NCBI GenBank assembly: GCA_025352435.1 | Contig: JANXTN010000141.1 | Span: 1-9,005 of the forward strand | DNA from: Ferruginibacter sp. | GTDB taxonomy: Bacteria > Bacteroidota > Bacteroidia > Chitinophagales > Chitinophagaceae | DNA: 9,005 nucleotides | Direction: 5' to 3' | Shown here: piece after piece, positions 6,054 to 9,005 of the stretch | Layout: each line of letters begins with the position of its first letter | How positions within the stretch are numbered: the stretch's first letter is position 1 | Translations under genes and position numbers: made by a program | The notes under the pieces: model-generated | What the model was told of the DNA's origin: nothing | What the model saw: the letters and a program-made list of their open reading frames with translations, nothing else | The model's database searches: none

Positions 6054-7385
6054 ATTTTTCTTTTTTAATGATATATACATTGCAATTGCAACCACTAAAT
6101 ACTCAATCCCCACTAAATAAAAGTTTTCTTTAAAATCAACATTTCCATAAGCGTTGTAAGATAAAAATGCAACACCCATCCAAACAAATGCATATTTTTT
6201 ATGTACTATTAACGCAAATGGCAAAAGATTTATAATATACCAAGGGTGAATGATTGTTGCAAAAAAATAATACAACGAGAAAATTATTAGAGAATAAAAA
6301 ACAAACTCATGGAAGGTTAGTTTTCTTTTTACAAAAAAGAGGATGGCGTAAATAGATAGGAAGATTGCCATTAAAAACGGCCCAATAAAACTGATGTAAT
6401 TGTATCCCTTAAGCCACCATCCAATTTCTCGTGCTACATAATACACAGATGCATTAAATTCAAAATTTTGAAAATAAAGATTGAGGCTTTTTGCAAAACC
6501 ATCTACAGAACCTGTGACTATAAAGGGTAAAAACAACAATGCTGCTACACCTACAGCAATCAAAGAAAATACAATTCCTTTTTTTACACCTAATAAGCGA
6601 ATAATAAGCGGTAACAGCAGTAATGGCAATAGTTTGGTAACAATAGCAAATCCCCAAAACACAGCAGCTATGTTGTATTTATTTTCAAGAATAAAATAAA
6701 TACTCATCGCCACCAGCATTACCTGCATCACTTCAAAATGCGCATTACCTGCTCCTTCAATAATTACAAGCGGATTAAGTGCGTACAATAAAACCAACTT
6801 AACATCTGCATTTATTTTTTTTAAAATCTTTATTAAAAAATAAACGCCGATCAAATCCGCGAAGGCAACTACTAATTTAATTATTACAATACTTTTAAAA
6901 ACAGAACTTCCGCCAATTAAAGCTGCAAAGGCAAATACAGCTTGCATTAGAGGTGGATAACAAGTATAAAACTGTGGGTGATTTATGGAACCATGCAATT
7001 GTGTTAAGTATCCATAGTTGGAACTAGTATCTTTTAATGTGGAGAGATAATCATTTGGTGTTGAAAGCAACGGATTCTGTCCATGTACTATCAATTGTCC
7101 ATCCCAAATAAATCTATATACATCATCGCTTAGAGAAGGCATTATAAATGATGAGCCAATTCTTAAAATAACTGCGCCAAATAGAATTTGTTGTATTGAA
7201 ATTTGTTTTATATAATAATAAAAGATGATGAATATACCATGGAGCAAAACCTGCCAAGCCAATAAATCATTAAAATCTTTACGGGAAATAAAATACTGAC
7301 CGGCAAATAATGTAATGGCAAAAAGCACCATTAGCAATGAATAAAGCTTAAAGAAGTTTTTATTTATAAAAGCACTTTCAGGCAT
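6027..7385 (-). CDS. GT-C polytopic glycosyltransferase (polyprenyl-P-mannose-dependent, GT87-like)
   Basis: This 452-residue integral membrane protein is hydrophobic over most of its length, with about ten or more helices. The first extracytoplasmic loop holds LSDDVYRFIWDG (85-96); acidic D87-D88 match the catalytic or metal site of GT-C enzymes, which use lipid-phosphate sugars on the outer face of the membrane. Other family-like blocks are NPLVIIEGAGNAHFE (204-218), KLLPLLLLPL (251-260) and HPWYIINLLPF (380-390). Its start overlaps the stop of the DPM1-like gene by 8 bases, a pairing expected if that enzyme makes the lipid-linked donor used here. The 3' end overlaps the opposing rhodanese gene by 27 bases. 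Mannose as the sugar is family-based inference; the acceptor (lipid, glycan or protein) cannot be told. Confidence 0.87.
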   Translation of the reverse strand: MPESAFINKNFFKLYSLLMVLFAITLFAGQYFISRKDFNDLLAWQVLLHGIFIIFYYYIKQISIQQILFGAVILRIGSSFIMPSLSDDVYRFIWDGQLIVHGQNPLLSTPNDYLSTLKDTSSNYGYLTQLHGSINHPQFYTCYPPLMQAVFAFAALIGGSSVFKSIVIIKLVVAFADLIGVYFLIKILKKINADVKLVLLYALNPLVIIEGAGNAHFEVMQVMLVAMSIYFILENKYNIAAVFWGFAIVTKLLPLLLLPLIIRLLGVKKGIVFSLIAVGVAALLFLPFIVTGSVDGFAKSLNLYFQNFEFNASVYYVAREIGWWLKGYNYISFIGPFLMAIFLSIYAILFFVKRKLTFHEFVFYSLIIFSLYYFFATIIHPWYIINLLPFALIVHKKYAFVWMGVAFLSYNAYGNVDFKENFYLVGIEYLVVAIAMYISLKKKNLFFLHKNI

Positions 7386-8082
7386 ATTTGAAAATAGTTT
7401 TTATTATTTTAATACCTGCGAGGATGCTTCCCTTCAAAGTGCCGCTCACCTTACTTTCGCCTCCTGCTCTGTTTTTATATCTTACGGGAACATTTAAGCA
7501 AACTAATTTATGTTTCACAGCTTTCACCTGCATTTCAACGGTCCAACCATAATTTTTATCTTCCATTTGTAATTTCTCCAAAGCTTCCCATTTAATAGCT
7601 CTAAAGGGCCCAAGATCGGTAAACCTGTGTTTAAAAAATATTCTGATGAGAAACACAGCAAGCCAATTTCCAAAAACCTGTTGAGGCGTCATGCTACCGG
7701 GTTTTCTTAATTCCTTTACGCGGCTGCCAATAACCATATCAACTTTCTCAAAAATAATAGGGTTTAAAAGATGTTCTATATCTTCAGGATAATCACTGTA
7801 ATCACCGTCTAAAAAAACAACAATGTCACAACCGCCGGTGTTTCTTATATAATCAAGACCTTTTAAACAAGTAATGCCATAACCCGGGATTTTTTCAAGA
7901 AGAACAGTGGCACCATTTTCCTTTGCAATTTCAGCAGTATTGTCATTGCTGTTGTTGTCTACAACAATTATTTCTCTGCAAATACCTAGTGGAATTGCGT
8001 TTAATACCAATGCAATACTTTTCTCTTCATTTACTGCAGGAATAATAAGCTTAATAATTTTGTTGTGATACATTTTGAACAT
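7378..8082 (-). CDS. DPM1-like family 2 glycosyltransferase (polyprenyl-phosphate sugar synthase type)
   Basis: The 234-residue protein is a soluble-looking GT-A domain with LIIPAVNEE (12-20), VVDNNSNDNTAE (40-51), the DxD-type LDGDYSDYPED (91-101, D92 and D94), GSR (119-121), TDLGPFRAI (155-163), YGWTVEMQVKA (178-188) and GGESKVSGTLKGS (207-219). This is the DPM/DPG-synthase-like subgroup. Unlike three-domain DPM synthases, it has no C-terminal membrane helices; the weakly hydrophobic C-terminus (218-234) could bind the membrane peripherally. It likely transfers a sugar from an NDP-sugar to polyprenyl phosphate on the cytoplasmic face, supplying the GT-C enzyme encoded immediately downstream. 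The start at 8082 is used; M4 (8073) is nearly equivalent. Sugar identity is not determined by these motifs. Confidence 0.88.
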   Translation of the reverse strand: MFKMYHNKIIKLIIPAVNEEKSIALVLNAIPLGICREIIVVDNNSNDNTAEIAKENGATVLLEKIPGYGITCLKGLDYIRNTGGCDIVVFLDGDYSDYPEDIEHLLNPIIFEKVDMVIGSRVKELRKPGSMTPQQVFGNWLAVFLIRIFFKHRFTDLGPFRAIKWEALEKLQMEDKNYGWTVEMQVKAVKHKLVCLNVPVRYKNRAGGESKVSGTLKGSILAGIKIIKTIFKYA

Positions 8083-8188
8083 ATAAAAACTAAATAAAAT
8101 TACGACTGGTAAATATCATTAACATTTAACGATTTCTGAAACCATTCATATTTACTTTGCGTAATTTCATCAAGGTTAAAAACTTATT
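8083..8188. promoter_or_regulatory. Divergent intergenic region with a candidate -7 box at 8153-8159
   Basis: These 106 bases separate the divergent DPM1-like and second DUF547 genes. TACTTTG at 8153-8159 on the plus strand is close to the Bacteroidota -7 element (TAnnTTTG with one base less spacing), 29 bases before the DUF547 ATG. No clear -33 TTTG is seen about 20 bases further upstream. A weak AAGG lies 12 bases before the ATG. I see no recognisable element for the minus-strand gene. Confidence 0.35.
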
Positions 8189-8908
8189 ATGAAAAAAATC
8201 ATCTTTACAATTTGCAGTTTATTATTAATTATAAGCAATACGAATGCACAGGTCAAAAACTTACAGGGTTACTTTCAACAAATAGATAAATTTTTATCTG
8301 CTAATGTGAAAGCTGGAAAGGTAAATTATAATGGTATAAATGCTAATAAATCTGATTTGGATGCACTTGTCAGTTTTTTATCTACTAAGCAAAAGTTTGC
8401 TACCTCAACTGACGAAAAAGCATTTTATTTAAACAGTTACAACATTTTGGTCATAAAAGGAATTATCAATAATTATCCTACAAAAGGACCAATGGAAATA
8501 GCAGGATTTTTCGATAAGAAATTTTATACCATCAATGGAAATAATCTTACATTAAATAATATTGAGAATGATATTGTCCGCAAAAAATTTAATGACGCAC
8601 GCATACATTTCGCACTAGTATGTGGGGCTAAAAGCTGCCCTCCTATTCAATCTTATGCGTTCAGACCGGAGAAGTTAGATGCTCAATTAGATTTTGTTAC
8701 GAAACAAAGCATACAAAATTCAAACTTTACTAAAATAGATGTAAAAAGTAAAAAAGTTTCTGTGTCAATGCTGTTCAATTGGTATAAAGATGATTTCACA
8801 AAAGCAAAAGGAAGTGTTTTGAATTTTTTAAACAGTTTTTTAAAAACTCCGTTGCCCGCAAATACTGTCATTGAAAATTATACATACGATTGGGCGTTAA
8901 ACGGGTAA
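8189..8908 (+). CDS. Secreted DUF547 domain protein, second paralogue
   Basis: The 239-residue protein has a classical Sec signal peptide (KK at 2-3, hydrophobic 4-15, cleavage after N19-A20 before Q21) and no lipobox Cys, so it should be free in the periplasm or secreted. The DUF547 domain fills the rest: FYLNSYNILVIKGI (79-92), FFDKKFYTINGNNLTLNNIE (107-126), H140 with FALVCGAKSCPP (141-152; C145 and C150, C-x4-C-P) and FNWYKDDF (196-203). The motif order and spacing match the lipoprotein paralogue at 3568-4326, but overall residue identity is low, so this is an old duplication or two separate subfamilies. A strong terminator follows, and the gene is divergent from its upstream neighbour, so it is probably transcribed alone. 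Function unknown. Confidence 0.92.
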   Translation: MKKIIFTICSLLLIISNTNAQVKNLQGYFQQIDKFLSANVKAGKVNYNGINANKSDLDALVSFLSTKQKFATSTDEKAFYLNSYNILVIKGIINNYPTKGPMEIAGFFDKKFYTINGNNLTLNNIENDIVRKKFNDARIHFALVCGAKSCPPIQSYAFRPEKLDAQLDFVTKQSIQNSNFTKIDVKSKKVSVSMLFNWYKDDFTKAKGSVLNFLNSFLKTPLPANTVIENYTYDWALNG

Positions 8909-8926
8909 TAGAATTACTCAATAAAG

Positions 8927-8965
8927 AAAAAAACACCGGAAGTATAAAGTTTTCGGTGTTTTTTT
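8927..8965 (+). terminator. Rho-independent, probably bidirectional terminator
   Basis: A stem pairs 8927-8941 with 8951-8965 around a 9-base loop. Its core is CACCG/CGGTG, extended by A-T pairs and one G-U pair, and it ends in seven A on one side and at least seven T on the other. It starts 19 bases after the DUF547 stop codon. Both strands give a stem followed by U, so it could also stop a gene arriving from the right; a minus-strand frame ending with TAA at 8973-8971 is open to the window edge (about 10 codons), too short to call a gene. Confidence 0.85.
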
Positions 8966-9005
8966 TGATGTTATAACACTGAATAGATAAGTTTGCTTTT
9001 CAACT

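Noticed and set aside
6043..6061. A/T-rich hairpin with following T run at the end of the rhodanese gene.
   Set aside because: The 7-base stem has only one G-C pair and lies in coding sequence of the GT-C gene; too weak to call a terminator.
3568..8908. Arsenosugar biosynthesis locus, because DUF547, rhodanese and family 2 glycosyltransferases can occur near such genes.
   Set aside because: No ArsM methyltransferase or radical SAM ArsS is present, and the glycosyltransferase motifs are DPM1-like rather than those of the arsenosugar-type enzymes.
8971..9005. Possible C-terminal end of a minus-strand gene with TAA at 8973-8971.
   Set aside because: Only about ten codons are visible, so it cannot be distinguished from chance.

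Overview
The window is AT-rich and looks like a chromosomal piece of a Bacteroidota bacterium, probably a Chitinophagaceae-like or Cytophaga/Flavobacterium-type relative. The grounds are Sec signal peptides ending in A-Q, a lipoprotein with a standard lipobox, few Shine-Dalgarno sequences, and gene types common in that phylum. This placement is inference; no rRNA or other phylogenetic marker is present. I see no tRNA, rRNA, CRISPR array, insertion sequence or phage gene.

Layout. (1) Positions 1-3421, minus strand, hold a tightly packed set: an FAD/NAD(P)-dependent oxidoreductase (2126-3421), a polytopic membrane ferredoxin of the NosR/NapH/CcoG type (538-2115), and the N-terminal part of a processive, CslA/cellulose-synthase-like family 2 glycosyltransferase (<1-518). 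Gaps are 10 and 19 bases. (2) A minus-strand DUF547 lipoprotein (3568-4326) ends in its own hairpin terminator. (3) Divergent from it, a plus-strand pair encodes an exported GH113-like (beta-mannanase-type) hydrolase (4454-5512) and an exported rhodanese (5502-6053), overlapping by 11 bases. (4) A minus-strand pair encodes a DPM1-like family 2 glycosyltransferase (7378-8082) and a GT-C polytopic mannosyltransferase-like protein (6027-7385), overlapping by 8 bases. The GT-C gene runs 27 bases into the 3' end of the rhodanese gene. (5) A second DUF547 protein (8189-8908), secreted rather than lipid-anchored, is followed by a strong, probably bidirectional terminator.

Two themes run through the locus. 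The first is cell-envelope glycan chemistry: a CslA-like processive synthase, a polyprenyl-phosphate-sugar synthase with its GT-C partner, and an exported GH113-like endo-hydrolase. Together they suggest synthesis, export and trimming of a mannose-containing polymer or lipid-linked glycan. The second is envelope redox and sulfur chemistry: a cytoplasmic flavoprotein, a membrane polyferredoxin, an exported rhodanese with an intact CxxGxRS active site, and two exported DUF547 proteins that both keep a C-x4-C-P motif. Whether these form one system is a hypothesis. Individual family assignments are much firmer than the joint role.
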